From Pelodera strongyloides (taxonomy: Eukaryota > Nematoda > Chromadorea > Rhabditida > Rhabditidae): a stretch of 64,000 bases of DNA. Below, one piece after another: positions 47,773 to 60,023 of the stretch. The position numbers and the translations under genes were made by a program. The stretch is taken from contig JAANDG010000048.1 of the NCBI GenBank assembly GCA_036852015.1, positions 372,501-436,500 on the forward strand, read 5' to 3'. Below the pieces are notes generated by a model. The model did no database searches. It was not told the DNA's origin and saw only the letters and a list, made by a program, of their open reading frames with translations. Within the stretch, counting starts at the first letter, position 1; the number at the start of each line of letters is the position of its first letter.

Positions 47773-48617
47773 CACAAATTCCGAAAATTTCACGCGCTCG
47801 GCACCCCGATAAGAAAACTAGTACGTACGGGTTTTAAGGATTGTACAATTTCAAATGTAGTCTAACGCGCTAGGAGGGGTTTCTTTGGGACTTGGGATTT
47901 TAGTGCCAATCAGAAACATTTATTTTAAATTTGTATTACCCTAGCCAAGGATCTTCATTAAAATCATCAACATAATTACCTTTTTTGTATATTACAGTGC
48001 ACAACGACATGTTGTCAAGAAGGACAAACTACACGATAAAATGTCACAACTTTTCATTATAAGTTGCACCACACATGTACCAAATGCCTTTTTTCACCAT
48101 ACACAGAATAATTGTGCCATCAAATACATTTGCACAATTTTCATGTGTACCTTTTACCATACACTCAGTTAGTAACATTAGTACTGTTTAACTTTCTCCA
48201 AGTTCGCCGTCTATAAGTAGGCAATAGGAAATAATGAAACTTACAAGCGAGTGTTTTTGCCCGCACTCCTGAGAGATTAAAACGGCCAAACTGAAGCACT
48301 CTACTTATACAGCGAGTAGTTTGCGAAATTAGCAAATACTAGGACGAAATGTACCAACTTTACGGAAAGGTTTACGACAAGACAATTTTATTAGTCTCAC
48401 TACAATGAATGGAATAAGAACCAACAAAGAATTAGCGTAATTCTACGATTCTACCCTATTGGTAGCTATATTTGTTTTTACTGTTTTGTTTTAACGAATC
48501 TGTATAAACGTCCTATATATCAATCGAACTTCTCGAAGTATTTCCGCGAAACTTTTGCAGTCCAAAGACGAAGACCAAGTTAGAAGACAATTTGGGAATT
48601 TTTTTGGGAGAATTATC

Positions 48618-49055
<438 letters not shown>

Positions 49056-49212
49056 CAACTTTTTTTAATTTCAATAATCTTCGGAAGCGAGTAAATCTTT
49101 CAGAAGTTGGTATGCATACATTTTGTTTTCAGTCCTTTTTCGGATATAAAACTCTCATAGGGAGGGGAAGGTGAGTGAGAGCGAAAGTTAGGGAAATAAA
49201 GGAAAGGGGAAG

Positions 49213-49437
49213 AGATTTATAGGGAGCGAGAGAGAAGATGAAAAAGAAAGGCAGTGGGAGGCAGATGCACAAAGAGAGAGAGAAAGTGATGATACATCCT
49301 TGCTCCGTTCATTATAAAGTACTAACTATAGGGAGCGAGAGAGAAGATGAAAAAGAAAGGCAGTGGGAGGGAGATGCACAAAGAGAGAGAGAGAAAGTGA
49401 TGATACATCCTTGCTCCGTTCATTATAAAGTACTAAC
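49213..49437. repeat. Tandem duplication of about 112 bp
   Basis: Two near-identical copies from ATAGGGAGCGAGAGAGAAGA to TCATTATAAAGTACTAAC. Confidence 0.9.
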
Positions 49438-49638
49438 GCGCGAGTTTCAGGGTCGCTTTCAAACTCCGCCCTCGAAAACGCATTAACGACCGTTTGAAGG
49501 TACATTCACTGTTTAGGTTCTGCTTTTCAAATTGATTAAACAAATATTTTTCGAATTTTTCTATTTCTATTTAGTGTAGGAATCACAACTGAATTTTCCG
49601 ACTATGTACGTATTTCCTCTAAATCTTTCCTTCAGAAG

Positions 49639-50613
49639 ATGGATGTTTCTATCGCGGAACTTTTCCTTATGGCCGCCGCAATCGTCGTTGGTGTCCTAAT
49701 CACCTTAGTAATTGCTAATTGCCTGGTCAAGTGCACCGATCGCCGGTAAGGCACCTACCACTTACAGTAACCAACCGATGGCGGTACCCGACTTACCAGT
49801 CGCATGCCTGGTATTCAGGAACTTTGATATTCAGTTAAAAATAGGAATGCAGCCAGCACTGTTTTACAAAACCATGTGTAATACCGCTTGAAAGTTGCTT
49901 TTAGTTCCCGAAAGTTTGCGTCCTCCGCCGAACCACTACCAGAGCACTACGTGAAGGACATTCAACGGCTACTCGACAGACATAAAAAGGTGAGAAGTGC
50001 ACAGAGTTCCCTTTATTTTCATAAAAAGTGTGCATAAACTGGTGCTTCACGAACGGTACTTCTTACCATAATACCTTCTTACCAAAGTACCAACTACCAA
50101 CTGATAGGACATCAACTGGTAGGTCGCTTCATAACTAGTGTTAAAAAAGATATTTAACAGCAAGGCCGCTAGCGAAAGGTTCAAGATTGTTTATTCTTCA
50201 AGTCATTTTAAGGTTCAAGACCACAACGAGTATTCAACAATCGATATCAATAGCTTTGCGAATGCCAGCAGGGATGTCTCCGGTATGGATACATCGCTAA
50301 GCACACCGGTAAGCTGCTCATTTTCCCAAAGTAGCGGCCAGTGAGCGGGAAGAGCCCAGATATGCGCTTACTGGCTTCATTTTCAATTTTATAAACTGTA
50401 GGCTCTTTTCTGAGCGTATTTTTGTCCCTGTATGGAATTTTCGAATAATTTACCGTTTGCTTTGAGTAACATGAACAATACAATCATGACATATTTTTGT
50501 TCAAAATGTGCCTTATCCAATAGGTGTTCTGGGCTTGTAATTTTAAGCCTCGGCATAAATTATACATATGTCCAACCAAATGATCCAAAATTCTAATTCC
50601 AATTGTAAGATGT

Positions 50614-50651
<38 letters not shown>

Positions 50652-53600
50652 TCTCTCTCTCCAATCTCTCAAAACGATCTCATATAACACGGCAATAAAT
50701 GCAAATTGCTTGAATGTGCCCAAGATATGTCCATTCCAATTTTGACCAAACAAAAGTCAAAATACTAGAATCTACAGTAAGATACAAATTTTCATTCTTC
50801 AAAGAAAAAAAACGAGGAAGAAAAAGAAGTGTAGAGTAAAATCAATAAAAAATTATAATAAAATTATAAAACACTTTTATTCCATAGGCATACGTAAATA
50901 ACACATAATACATGTATATTTCCTAATTCCTAATTCCCAACTGTCTAACCATAAACTCATGCCTCCAGCTGGTTGTAGTTCGTATTTTTCGCATTTTTCT
51001 GCCAAAAACAAACCATATAACCCGTTTTGACCGAATACTTCTGTTCAGTTTTTTTGTTGATTCTGGTTATAAAACACGTTTTACTGGTAGTTTTCATATA
51101 ATAGCTTCGCAGGAAAACGAAATAATTGCCTAAACCACATAAAAACCGTCGTTGGCACGTCACCAAATGGTTTTTACAGAAAAAAAAACATATGGTGACT
51201 GGTTTGCGACCATTGGTGACCAGTTGATGACGGTTTTCGATCAAATTTGGTCACCACATGGCCACGAAGTGGTCACCAAATGGGCTGGCCCACCAAAAGA
51301 CCAGTGAACAGTCACCAAATGGGTTTCCTGTTACATCAACAAGTGTTGAATCATAACCATATTTCTTCAAGCCCTAATTGTGTTTATTTCTGCCAACAAC
51401 AATACAAATAATCAATCAATCAGCCAATTTGGTGTCCTTGACTGTGGAAATTAGGCGCGCATTCCAAACAAATTAGCAAATTATCACCCGATTCAGTGAC
51501 CACAATTGAATGAGTGGGGAATATGACCCGCGCCGTGCGGACCGTAAACATAAACTTTGAAGCGGCAAGAACCAAGGGTATCCAAATTTTCATTCATGAT
51601 TTGCATGCAAAAACGCTGTAATTTGCATATTACGCGGACTTGGTACTGACTAACAGCATGTGAACTACTGTATAATTTCATATTAAATATTATAATTTGT
51701 TCATGATTTTCTTCCTTATACACAATGTACGCATCAGATTTGTACGGGATGGTGATAATAGACAGACAAACTTTGTGCGATAATACAACGTATTTTTAAC
51801 CTTCCATATACACTAATTGTAAAAGCGAACTTTATAACAGACAGGTAAAGTTCATAATTGCAAAATACTGCCCAACAACTAATTAATCATCTCTAATTAC
51901 ATAATAAATTCGCAAAAATTTCTAAAATCCAGTTTTCAGTTGCCAGACAACACGTCGACCTCCCACTGTGAGACGCCAGTCGTGGCATTACGATCGAGAA
52001 ATAATTCAGAGCGGTTGAGAAAGTTGAAGGTGCGAAAAAATTTTGCTGATGTAAAGTGAGCTAAGAATTAAAATTAAAACATCGAGCATCGTTAAAGGGA
52101 CAGGCCCATCAAAGTAAACCTATATTTACGATACTTCCATAGTGACTATCAAGCATTTTTATTACAATATATACAAACTAAATTTCACATTCATTTGCCA
52201 TTGAAAACTTTTTTCCGATGCGCTCTGCTCAAATGTCTACCGTAGAGCCGCAAATATCCTTGTCGTCAATGCAAATTTATCGTGAAATTATAATGCGATT
52301 AAAATTTGCATATATAGCTTTGAAATCTGCAGTTTTATGGTATACATTTGAGCAGAGCGCATTGGAAAAAAGGTTGTCTAGGGCGAATAATGGTGAAATT
52401 TAGTTTGTATATATTATAATAAAAATGCTTGATAGTCATTATGAACGTATCGTAAATGTAGGTTTATTTTGATGGGCCTGTCCCTTTAAAGGAGGAGGCT
52501 CACGAGAATGAAGTGCTCAAATAGTTTCCTTTTATTGAAGGATAATGGGTTTATCTTCCAAAAAACAAGTATTATAAGGTTCAGCGCTTTAGTTTGGAGG
52601 AATTAATTAATCTAAGAACTCGAAGTCAAATAAAATAACCTATCGTATGCAAGGTAGACTTCAAAGCTAAACATGCAAATTTACAAGTCATTTTGCAAGC
52701 CAGCACAAAATTTGCATGCCCACTATGGAAATCAACTATTTTTTACGATCCAAAATTTTGATAGAATTCATAGTTTTATATTGATTTACTCCTTCCAGTC
52801 AAAAGCTTTTGCATTGTAAAGCATGTATTTCGGAATTTAATACCATCATATTTCGATAAAAGGAAACCGTTTGAGCACTTCGTTCTCGTGAGCCTCCTCC
52901 TTTAAAGGGATGGGTCACTAGGAATTGCGCCTTTTTGTATATTTTTTACTGATAATATAGGCTAAACTACTCACAATGCTGTAAATTAAATTAAATTAGC
53001 TTTGCACACCGGGGCAGGAGCCTGCTCATAGGCTTAGCTACAAAAGAAGAATACTAAGAGACCCACAACTCTCACCTAGTGAAAACTGGAAACAATTTGT
53101 CATTAGAAACAAGTGGTGAAAAATATTTGCGCTACCACATTGCAATTTACAAATGTCCTCTTAGGTCGAGCTGGAACAATACCGAGCCGATTCTCCCAAA
53201 CAAAACGCTAAAGTCCCAAATAAAGACTACGAAACCATAAAAGTCCCACTACTCATTGCAGCTGCAGGTAATAAATAATAATAATATTATGATTATGATT
53301 AATAACACTACTTTTTCATCCAGTCACCCTGTTAGGTTAAAACATTAAACCCAAGACTAACGTATTTTGTATTTTCACGTCCACATGAGAATACATAATG
53401 CGTATGAGAATACATAATGTGTCGCGGCCAGAATGCCAATGGTAGAATGAATAATACTATAGATTAGTACGTGCTTTGCACGACCCCGTTTCGACCCGAT
53501 CGCAGACGAGGGTTTTGCCCGGGTTGGGTCTCATCAGTGCGATGACCCGGGCTTGTACTGAATATGAATATACGAATATGGAATTGGTGTAGTTGTGTCT

Positions 53601-55530
53601 TGTGGTTTGGGTGTGAGTGGCGGCGAGTGGCGATGTGTTCTTGTCTGCCGCTGTCTTCGCTCTCCCCTTTCCATGCGCTCATTGACAAGGGAAAATCAAT
53701 GGCGGTAAAGAGACCGGCCGATATATTACCAGCCTCTGGCTAGGAAGATAATCGTCGAGAAAGGCGAGACACTCCGGGCCACAAGAAGAAGTATTCCATC
53801 CTCGGAATTACGGGTCGAGTAGATGACGAGACACTCCCGGGGCGGCGGAAGTTTGCCGGATGCCGGAGGTCTGAGGAGTCGTGCCAAAAACTACGACTTG
53901 CAGTGTTGTATGTTTTCCTTTCGGGCGCAGAGCTGAGAATCCTTTTGAGGCGTCCTTTGCCTCCAATTATGAACCTTGCCTGGTTCCGTTCCTGTCGTCG
54001 TTGACAGTTGGGTATTTTCCCTCCGCTGTGGCCTTCTCTTGGCCCGTTGTAGCACTAGTACTCGTGACTCAGTGCTTCGTGGTCGTCCTGACCGAATTTT
54101 AGCCCGTAGTGGCTCTTTTGACCGTAGTTTGGTCCTGATTATTGATGCTTGGCGTGCTGCCATTTTCTCGCTCGTCGTTGCTGCCCTGATCCAAATTGTT
54201 TTGCTGACTTTTCATGACTTGCAAGTTTCTTCAGTAGTTTTCTTCCAGAATTAGTTCCTGCCACGCGGGACTTGTATATTTTAGCGGCCCATCCATTTGG
54301 ACGGGTGCACCATGTCGCGGCCAGAATGCCAATGGTAGAATGAATAATACTATAGATTAGTACGTGCTTTGCACGACCCCGTTTCGACCCGATCGCAGAC
54401 GAGGGTTTTGCCCGGGTTGGGTCTCATCAGTGCGATGACCCGGGCTTGTACTGAATATGAATATACGAATATGGAATTGGTGTAGTTGTGTCTTGTGGTT
54501 TGGGTGTGAGTGGCGGCGAGTGGCGATGTGTTCTTGTCTGCCGCTGTCTTCGCTCTCCCCTTTCCATGCGCTCATTGACAAGGGAAAATCAATGGCGGTA
54601 AAGAGACCGGCCGATATATTACCAGCCTCTGGCTAGGAAGATAATCTCGTCGAGAAAGGCGAGACATAATGCGTAATTTCGTTGCACGTTTGCAAGTATG
54701 CTGAAAATTTACCGTATTTTGGAAATACTCGAGAATAAGTTTCCATATTAAATATGCAGGCTTCGTGCAAAAATACGATAGTATTCACATAAACGCGGAC
54801 ATTCACAGCATCTCCATTATATTTGATTTGGTTGTTGAAAGATCAATATTTCACAATCTCATAACTCATAATGTTATTAGCCACATTATTATCTTTGCAG
54901 CAACGTTCTAGTTCATGTGTATACCTAAACTTCAAAATCACTTTTCATCCCGCTTTTACCCTGTCATTTTGAAATACTATGCTTTCATCTATTTATGAAA
55001 TACCAGTCGGCTCACGCCGCCTGAGGCGACTTACATGGAAATATGATTGGTTTAGCATGAGCATACTTATATACAAAGCTTCAAACGTATCATAAGAAAT
55101 TCACATTTAGGAAACAATTGCATATGCATACTTCGATATTGAGCTGCGAAATTCTTTTTATACCCGAACACGAAATTTGCATTTCGTAACGCACATCGAT
55201 ATGCAAATTAGGCTACAGTTACTCTTTTATATAATAAGATTTTTTCCGAATAATCCCTTGCATGTTACGACGCATTCAGAAAAAAAATGGCAAGCGGATG
55301 TATAGGAGATGGGGGAAATCAGCATACGTTTCAAAAACCAACAGTTATACCGCTTTAAGCACAATATAAATTATTCAGAAAAACCTGTCGCTGCAGAAGA
55401 CGTCGCTTCCGGAAGCGGAAAGCGGCGGACGTGGAGCGACGTCAGGGATTCCGTATTCGACCTTCTGCCGATTCCGTCGGTACCGAGTAACGTAAAGAGA
55501 TGCAGCGAAGTGGCCGTTCAAACTACGTGA
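49639..55530 (+). CDS. Unknown small single-pass membrane protein, 210 aa
   Basis: Six phase-matched exons: 49639-49745, 49905-49989, 50213-50308, 51940-52029, 53165-53267 and 55379-55530. One hydrophobic segment (about residues 6-29, core AAAIVVGVLITLVIANCLV) directly follows a short MDVSIAE start. No cleavable signal peptide is clear, so this looks like an N-out/C-in signal-anchored protein with a roughly 180-residue soluble tail. The tail is charged (VKDIQRLLDRHKK; ERLRKLKVELEQYRA, possibly a short coiled coil), then Ser/Pro-rich, and ends CSEVAVQTT. No known domain is recognised. A TTCCTTCAG acceptor 3 nt upstream of the ATG suggests trans-splicing. The introns are unusually loaded with mobile sequence (two complete MITEs, a third MITE end and a TRIM-like element). 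Exon phase and reading frame support a real gene; the function is unknown. Confidence 0.75.
50614..50662. repeat. (TC)n microsatellite
   Basis: CT repeat in intron 3 of the membrane-protein gene. Confidence 0.95.
51135..51330. repeat. Dispersed CCAAATGGTTTT repeat, copy 3
   Basis: Multiple GTCACCAAATGG words in both orientations, related to 15640-15790 and 22620-22830. Intron 3 of the membrane-protein gene. Confidence 0.55.
52092..52489. repeat. MITE family B, complete
   Basis: TTAAAGGGACAGGCCCATC ... GATGGGCCTGTCCCTTTAA. Very close to the dmd-3 copy. Its right TTAA is also the left TTAA of the next element. Confidence 0.93.
52486..52905. repeat. Palindromic MITE, TTAAAGGAGGAGGCTCACGAG ends
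   Basis: Arms of over 60 bp (AGGCTCACGAGAATGAAGTG, CTCAAA) mirrored at CGTTCTCGTGAGCCTCCTCC. Shares TTAA with the elements on both sides. Confidence 0.92.
52902..52925. repeat. Isolated left end of a third MITE (TTAAAGGGATGGGTCACTAGG)
   Basis: Begins at the TTAA that ends the previous element. A related right end (GTGACCCCATCCCTTTAA) is at 55701-55719, but the two ends differ and are far apart, so they need not be one element. Confidence 0.6.
53420..54666 (-). mobile_element. TRIM-like non-autonomous LTR element (1247 bp)
   Basis: Direct terminal repeats of 352 and 354 bp (53420-53771, 54313-54666) begin TGTCGCGG and end GAGACA on the plus strand, with a 5-bp target duplication TAATG on both sides. 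The 541-bp interior has no retroviral-type domain. Reading the minus strand, TGGTGCACCCGTCC directly follows the 5' LTR and looks like a tRNA primer-binding site, which sets orientation. The LTRs differ by a 2-bp insertion and few if any other changes. It sits in the last intron of the membrane-protein gene. This is the structure of a terminal-repeat retrotransposon in miniature. Confidence 0.88.
55322..55358. repeat. Half MITE, family A2 right end
   Basis: GCATACGTTTCAAAAACC ... CAGTTATACCGCTTTAA without a matching left arm. It ends 20 bp before the 3' splice site of the last exon of the membrane-protein gene and so supplies its polypyrimidine-side context. Confidence 0.8.
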
Positions 55531-56532
55531 GCTTTATGACTTTATTTATTTCCATGTATTTATTCTCTATGTTATGCAGACTATTCTCTATAACAGACTA
55601 CAAACTCTGGGATCTTTAATTTAGAAACTTTTTGTACTGATTGTGATTTTTTTTATTTGGTGAACTACACATATCAAAAATAAACAAAGGGGTGATTTGA
55701 AGTGACCCCATCCCTTTAATACCATGAGTATGGAATCCTAAATCCTATTGGATAGTTTGGATTGGACAATATCAACAGCACAGTAGACATTTTATAGTGT
55801 ATAGTTCTTCACCTACAATTAGTTATTGAAAATTAAAGTGTGGGTATACAGCTTAGTATAATTAGGAGAGATACCTGACGAAATATGACCTCGATCGACA
55901 CAAAAGTTTTTTACGCACATTTTCTATTTCTCACTTTCTGAAAATAAGAAACCACAGTCCTACAGTATTCTACTTTCAGGGAAACACTGGAACGAAGCCA
56001 ATTACTCTCCGTTTCATCCACAGAGAAGAAAAGAACGTCTATCGAGACAACTGTTTGATAAATAAATAGTTCTTTTGTCAAATGTAATATAGTAAGTAAT
56101 AATGACCATAATTGTGGATCGATGTCTACGGATATCATTCCGAAAAGCTTAAAAAATGTATTAACTTGAAATTGTAATCGAAAACAATTTCTAGAATTTC
56201 TGCTCAAAAAGGGTGTTGCTGTTCTTTGCTTTGCAAAGATTATCAAATATTTCTTGCGAAACCATTCGGAAAGACATAAAAAGTGGGAAGTATAAGGATC
56301 TTCACGTAGTATGGAACCAAATATTTCCTTATCTAAGGGGAGTTTTAATGTCCAAAGCATACCTGCAACTTGCTTGCAAATGTGAAATCCATAATAAGTT
56401 TCTTACGCACACACAATGTTTTGCCTACGTCACTGAAGTTCAAAGTTTGAAGGTGTGTCCATTGAACGTAAAGCATGTGAGCAAACGACAGGGAAGATAG
56501 TTCCACATTACTTACATTGTGTGCATTGTGTG
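55531..56532. other. Intergenic stretch, nothing firm
   Basis: Contains a MITE right end (55701-55719). A 149-codon minus-strand frame (56360-55911) and a 95-codon plus-strand frame (56213-56500) have no recognisable similarity and overlap each other. Confidence 0.5.
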
Positions 56533-56964
56533 TTAGTTATTTAGCAGTTGTATTTGGTATACATGTGTTATGATGTGAAGCGCAGTGGCTTCCCAGAATT
56601 CTTGGTTGGTATTGTTGTCGTTGAGTCTCTGATGAGAAGTTGAATTCCAAAATAAGAGAACCTGGATCAAAAACCTTGTATTTTCAGCATAGTCAAACCC
56701 TAATCAGTGCTCAGTATAGCATTAAAAGAGTCGACTTTGGTCCACAGAGTGGCATCAGCCATCATAGGATCATACCAAATACGAGATTCGGGTAACAAAC
56801 TGCTCGTGGCAGCAGGGTTTCAGGTTCAGCGCCAGGGCACGGAAACCATTTTCGTAATTACGCGGATTTTGGATAGTGCTGCGTAGGTTCGCTAACATCC
56901 AGCGGTATATAATTTCCCCATCCAAACTAGTGTTCAATCCATATCCATCGAACAAGAAATTCAT
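56533..56964 (-). CDS. Hypothetical two-exon protein, 94 aa
   Basis: Exon 1 is 56964-56776 (ATG 56964) with donor TTG|GTATGA; exon 2 is 56628-56533 with acceptor CATCAG; phase 0 on both sides, stop TAA. The protein begins MNFLFDGYGLNTSLDGEIIY and contains NGFRALALNL followed by HEQFVTRISYL and later QEFWEATALHIITHVYQI. That order (an RALA helix start, a His-containing helix, then a W-x-E-A-x-A-L strand lead-in) loosely recalls OTU-type folds, but the catalytic DGNC loop is not present, so this is only a hint. No signal peptide or TM. It could also be the remains of a larger gene or a mobile-element ORF. Confidence 0.35.
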
Positions 56965-57399
56965 TATAATCTAATCAAGAGGTGTCCTTGCTTGAAGATC
57001 CTTAAAACACAAAGGATAGGACCATTTTGTTATCTCAACCGTTTTTATGTCATAAACCCGGAAAATTTTCCGCCGAAACCGTAACTTTAACGAGTTTACG
57101 CCTTTGTGTAGTGGATATAAAGCGTCTTATCGCGTTTCTACGCACCAGTACTTAAGCGACTGGCTTATCTGGAATTTATAACGGTATTCTATAGAGCAAT
57201 GCTCTGGTTTTTTTCCTTTTGGCTTGACAAGTAGTGATACAAAAATCGTGTTGTGTTTTGCTCTTGTGATGTGTCTATAGATTATAATACTTCAAGCAAA
57301 CGTTCATAGTGTAAATATTGGCGTAACTATGCATAGGCTTCCTGTTTCTTGTTAACATTGCCTTATTATATGGAGCAACAAAGTTTTTTTGTTTTCAGA

Positions 57400-58555
57400 A
57401 TGAACAAGACCCTCATTGTCCTCTCTGCTCTCGTCGTCGTGCTCACCGCCGTCGCTATTAAGCCCGTCATGCGTGACAACGTAAGAAATTCGGCTTTTTC
57501 AAAAACTTTTCAAAGAACTTCGGCTAAGGTCAAAACTAAGGTTCTACAAAGTTTTGAGTCCCGTTCGTCGGATCTTGGAGCTTCTTTGCTTAGGTTGGCT
57601 TGAATACTAAGTTCCATCAAGAAAGTACCTCAGATGGACTGAGTCCACAAACTCCTATCAATTCATAAGTAGGAACTCGTCACATACACTGTCCAAAACA
57701 TGAAAACAATGCGTTTTCATACAAAGCTGCGGTAGCCCGCATGTTTCAAAGAAAGTATCAATTCACTAACCCTTGCCCATCAGTATATACACTAACCTAA
57801 ATTACAAGAATCAGAATAATTTCATTTCAGAACCCTCTTATGTGCCCCGTCTGCACCGAGTTCGTCAAAGACCTTGACCAGGAGGTCATCAACGACGAGC
57901 AGGACGTAGAGAACGTAAGCTTTACGATACGATGAGAACTCCTCAGAGGCAGGTGGAAACACGAGTTGTTAGAAAACGCGAGCTAGTGAACATAACCAAG
58001 GGCGCACGTAAATATAGACAGCTTGCCACTACACTACCAGCCACTGATCACAAACAATAGGGTTTAAAGCGAAATACCGGCCGGTTTTTGAAACGGAACG
58101 TGAATTATTACGTATTTGCTAATTTGCTCGATTTTAACTCGATTTTTTTTTCTAATTTATGTTCATTTGCATAAGCTGCCTAAGAATGCTGGCTTACTCG
58201 ATGTGTTTCAAAAAACGGCCGGTATTTCGCTTTAACGACCCACGCTTTCTGATTTACAGGTGGCCAACAACTACTGTGATAAGAAGTACCAGGGCAAGAA
58301 GCTCGAGGACCTCGTCTGTCGCTCTGTTCTCGACACGCTCATCAAGGACGTACGTTTCATTCCGATTGTTTTCACTTTCGATTTCGAGTTTCAATTTCGA
58401 TTTCGAGTTTCGATTTCGAGTTTCGAGTTTCAATTTCAATTTCGATTTTCGTGTATTTTCATAATTTGCTTCGTTTAATATACTTTTCCTCTCAGGAGAT
58501 GGACGCGCTCGTCGCCAAGGAGTCTCCCGAACACGTGTGCAAGAAGTGGTGCTAA
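57400..58555 (+). CDS. Secreted saposin-like (SapB) protein, 104 aa
   Basis: Small lipid-interacting protein of the nematode saposin-like (SPP) group; family members permeabilise or bind membranes in gut defence or digestion. Four exons in phase: 57400-57480, 57831-57914, 58260-58349 and 58496-58555. Signal peptide at about 1-18 (MNKTLIVLSALVVVLTAV). The SapB domain (about 29-104) has six cysteines in the expected order: CPVC, then NNYC, VC, HVC and the final KKWC. A GTTTTCAG acceptor lies 1 nt upstream of the ATG, strongly suggesting trans-splicing. AATAAA occurs about 40 nt after the stop. Intron 2 holds a complete family A MITE. No propeptide repeats: a single-domain form. Confidence 0.9.
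58064..58235. repeat. MITE family A in a saposin-gene intron
   Basis: TTAAAGCGAAATACCGGCCGG ... GGCCGGTATTTCGCTTTAA. Its right end is 24 bp upstream of the exon 3 start. Confidence 0.93.
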
Positions 58556-58831
58556 TTGCTAGATAATTGCTTAACGACGTTCTAAACTTGGGAAATAAAG
58601 TACAAATAAATATGTTTTAATTGTTTATTTTTAATTTATCTACCGCACTTCTCTGTGAAAAAAACTACTATCGACTCCAAAAACTGCAAAACAGGGAAAA
58701 TTATTAAGAAACCAAGATCCTTATTGTTAGAAATGTACTTCGTTTCTTAATACAAGGATGAAGATCGGAAAAAGTAAGGACATAAATATGGAAACGTAAT
58801 GAAAGAAAGTGACACCCAGAGATGGGCCATA

Positions 58832-60023
58832 TTAGTGATTACAACTTCGATCCTCCCCAGGGAAAGTGTTCTCCAAGTTGAGTGTTCCGATATCGTACCA
58901 TTCCTTTGGTGTACCGTGATGTATATACTTCTTCGGCACTTCCATCGTAATGCGCTTTTGACACGGCTGAAGTTTTCCGCTTTACTTTTTTTTACCCTCA
59001 TCTCAGTCACACAGCAACAACACTACACAGAGTTACTAACAGGGTAATTTTCTAAACAGCTATGTGGATTCTATTATGGTAACTTGTTCGGTAATTGTTA
59101 ATAAGGAGCCCTTACGCCACTTGTCTTACGGTAGTCTCAGGACTTATTGATTATCGTTAGAGCCATATAAAAAGCCGAAACATCAATTGGTAAAAAAATC
59201 GCGTTACGGTCCCTACTAGGGTCCGTAAACCAAGCGCACAACTGCCGGCAAAAGATCGAAAGTGGATAGGCGCCTCTACCGTAACCCATTAAGTTAAAAA
59301 CCCATAATGAAACTCTTGTAAGTAGCTTACTTCTTATGGCGTAGACCCTTAGAACCGATGTAATAAGAAATTCTCACCCGTATTCCATCATTGCAGTCGT
59401 GATAGATGTATAGAACGGGCTCGATGTCCGTAAACTCTCTCGTAGTGCCAGTGACCATAAATATGCCATCCTGAATTTTCATACAATACATTTATTCATA
59501 TTTTTTGAAGGGGGTTTATTGTGAGTGGGTTAAGATTCCGCAATACTTGGGTTTTTCGAGGAAACTCGAGTTGCTAGCGACACCCATCTCATCAAAAATA
59601 AATGATGATAACCACAAATTATTGAAAAGCTAGTTTGTTTACCCACCTTATTTGTGTATTTTTCATCAAGAAGATCATCAGAGTCGCCTGGGTCTAAATG
59701 GAGAATTGTAAAATTTAATGAAAGAGAACGTGAATGGAAATTATGAGGTCGTGACAGCAAAAGGTTTGAGAACGCTATTGACGCCTACACACGACAAAAA
59801 TCACTACCAAGATGTATGGCTTCGTGCTTGGGTGCTACACTTAGACGAGCAAATTCAGGAAACATTCAAAAAGATCCTTACTCCGATCAATATCATATAA
59901 CTTGATTTTCGTGTTCCTCAGCACTTTCGTCCCACAGAGCAGTTTTCCTTTGACTGCGGCACCTTGAAGTCGAAAAGCGTTTCCAATTGCAAGAAAGCTA
60001 ATTAAGACTGTAATCCCATACAT
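58832..60023 (-). CDS. Transthyretin-like (TTL/TTR family) secreted protein, 138 aa
   Basis: Nematode-specific secreted family of beta-sandwich proteins (for example TTR-52, a bridging factor for dying cells; most members uncharacterised). Four exons in phase: 60023-59882, 59693-59647, 59470-59378 and 58966-58832. Signal peptide at about 1-16 (MYGITVLISFLAIGNA). Family marks in order: GAAVKGKLLCGTKVL, KIKLYDIDR, DPGDSDDLLDEKYTNKDG, EPVLYIYHDC, and the C-terminal VPKKYI and YDIGTLNLEN. Cys30, the HDC cysteine and PCQKR are the usual disulfide candidates. A CATTTCAG acceptor lies 6 nt upstream of the ATG. It is convergent with the saposin gene (277 bp between stops). Which TTR paralogue it is cannot be told. 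Confidence 0.92.

Noticed and set aside
53464..53688. 74-codon frame repeated exactly at 54357-54581
   Set aside because: It lies inside both LTRs of the TRIM-like element; the duplication reflects the LTRs, not a gene family.
55911..56360. 149-codon minus-strand open frame
   Set aside because: AT-rich, no recognisable motif, overlaps a plus-strand frame of similar quality; one such frame is expected by chance in 64 kb.
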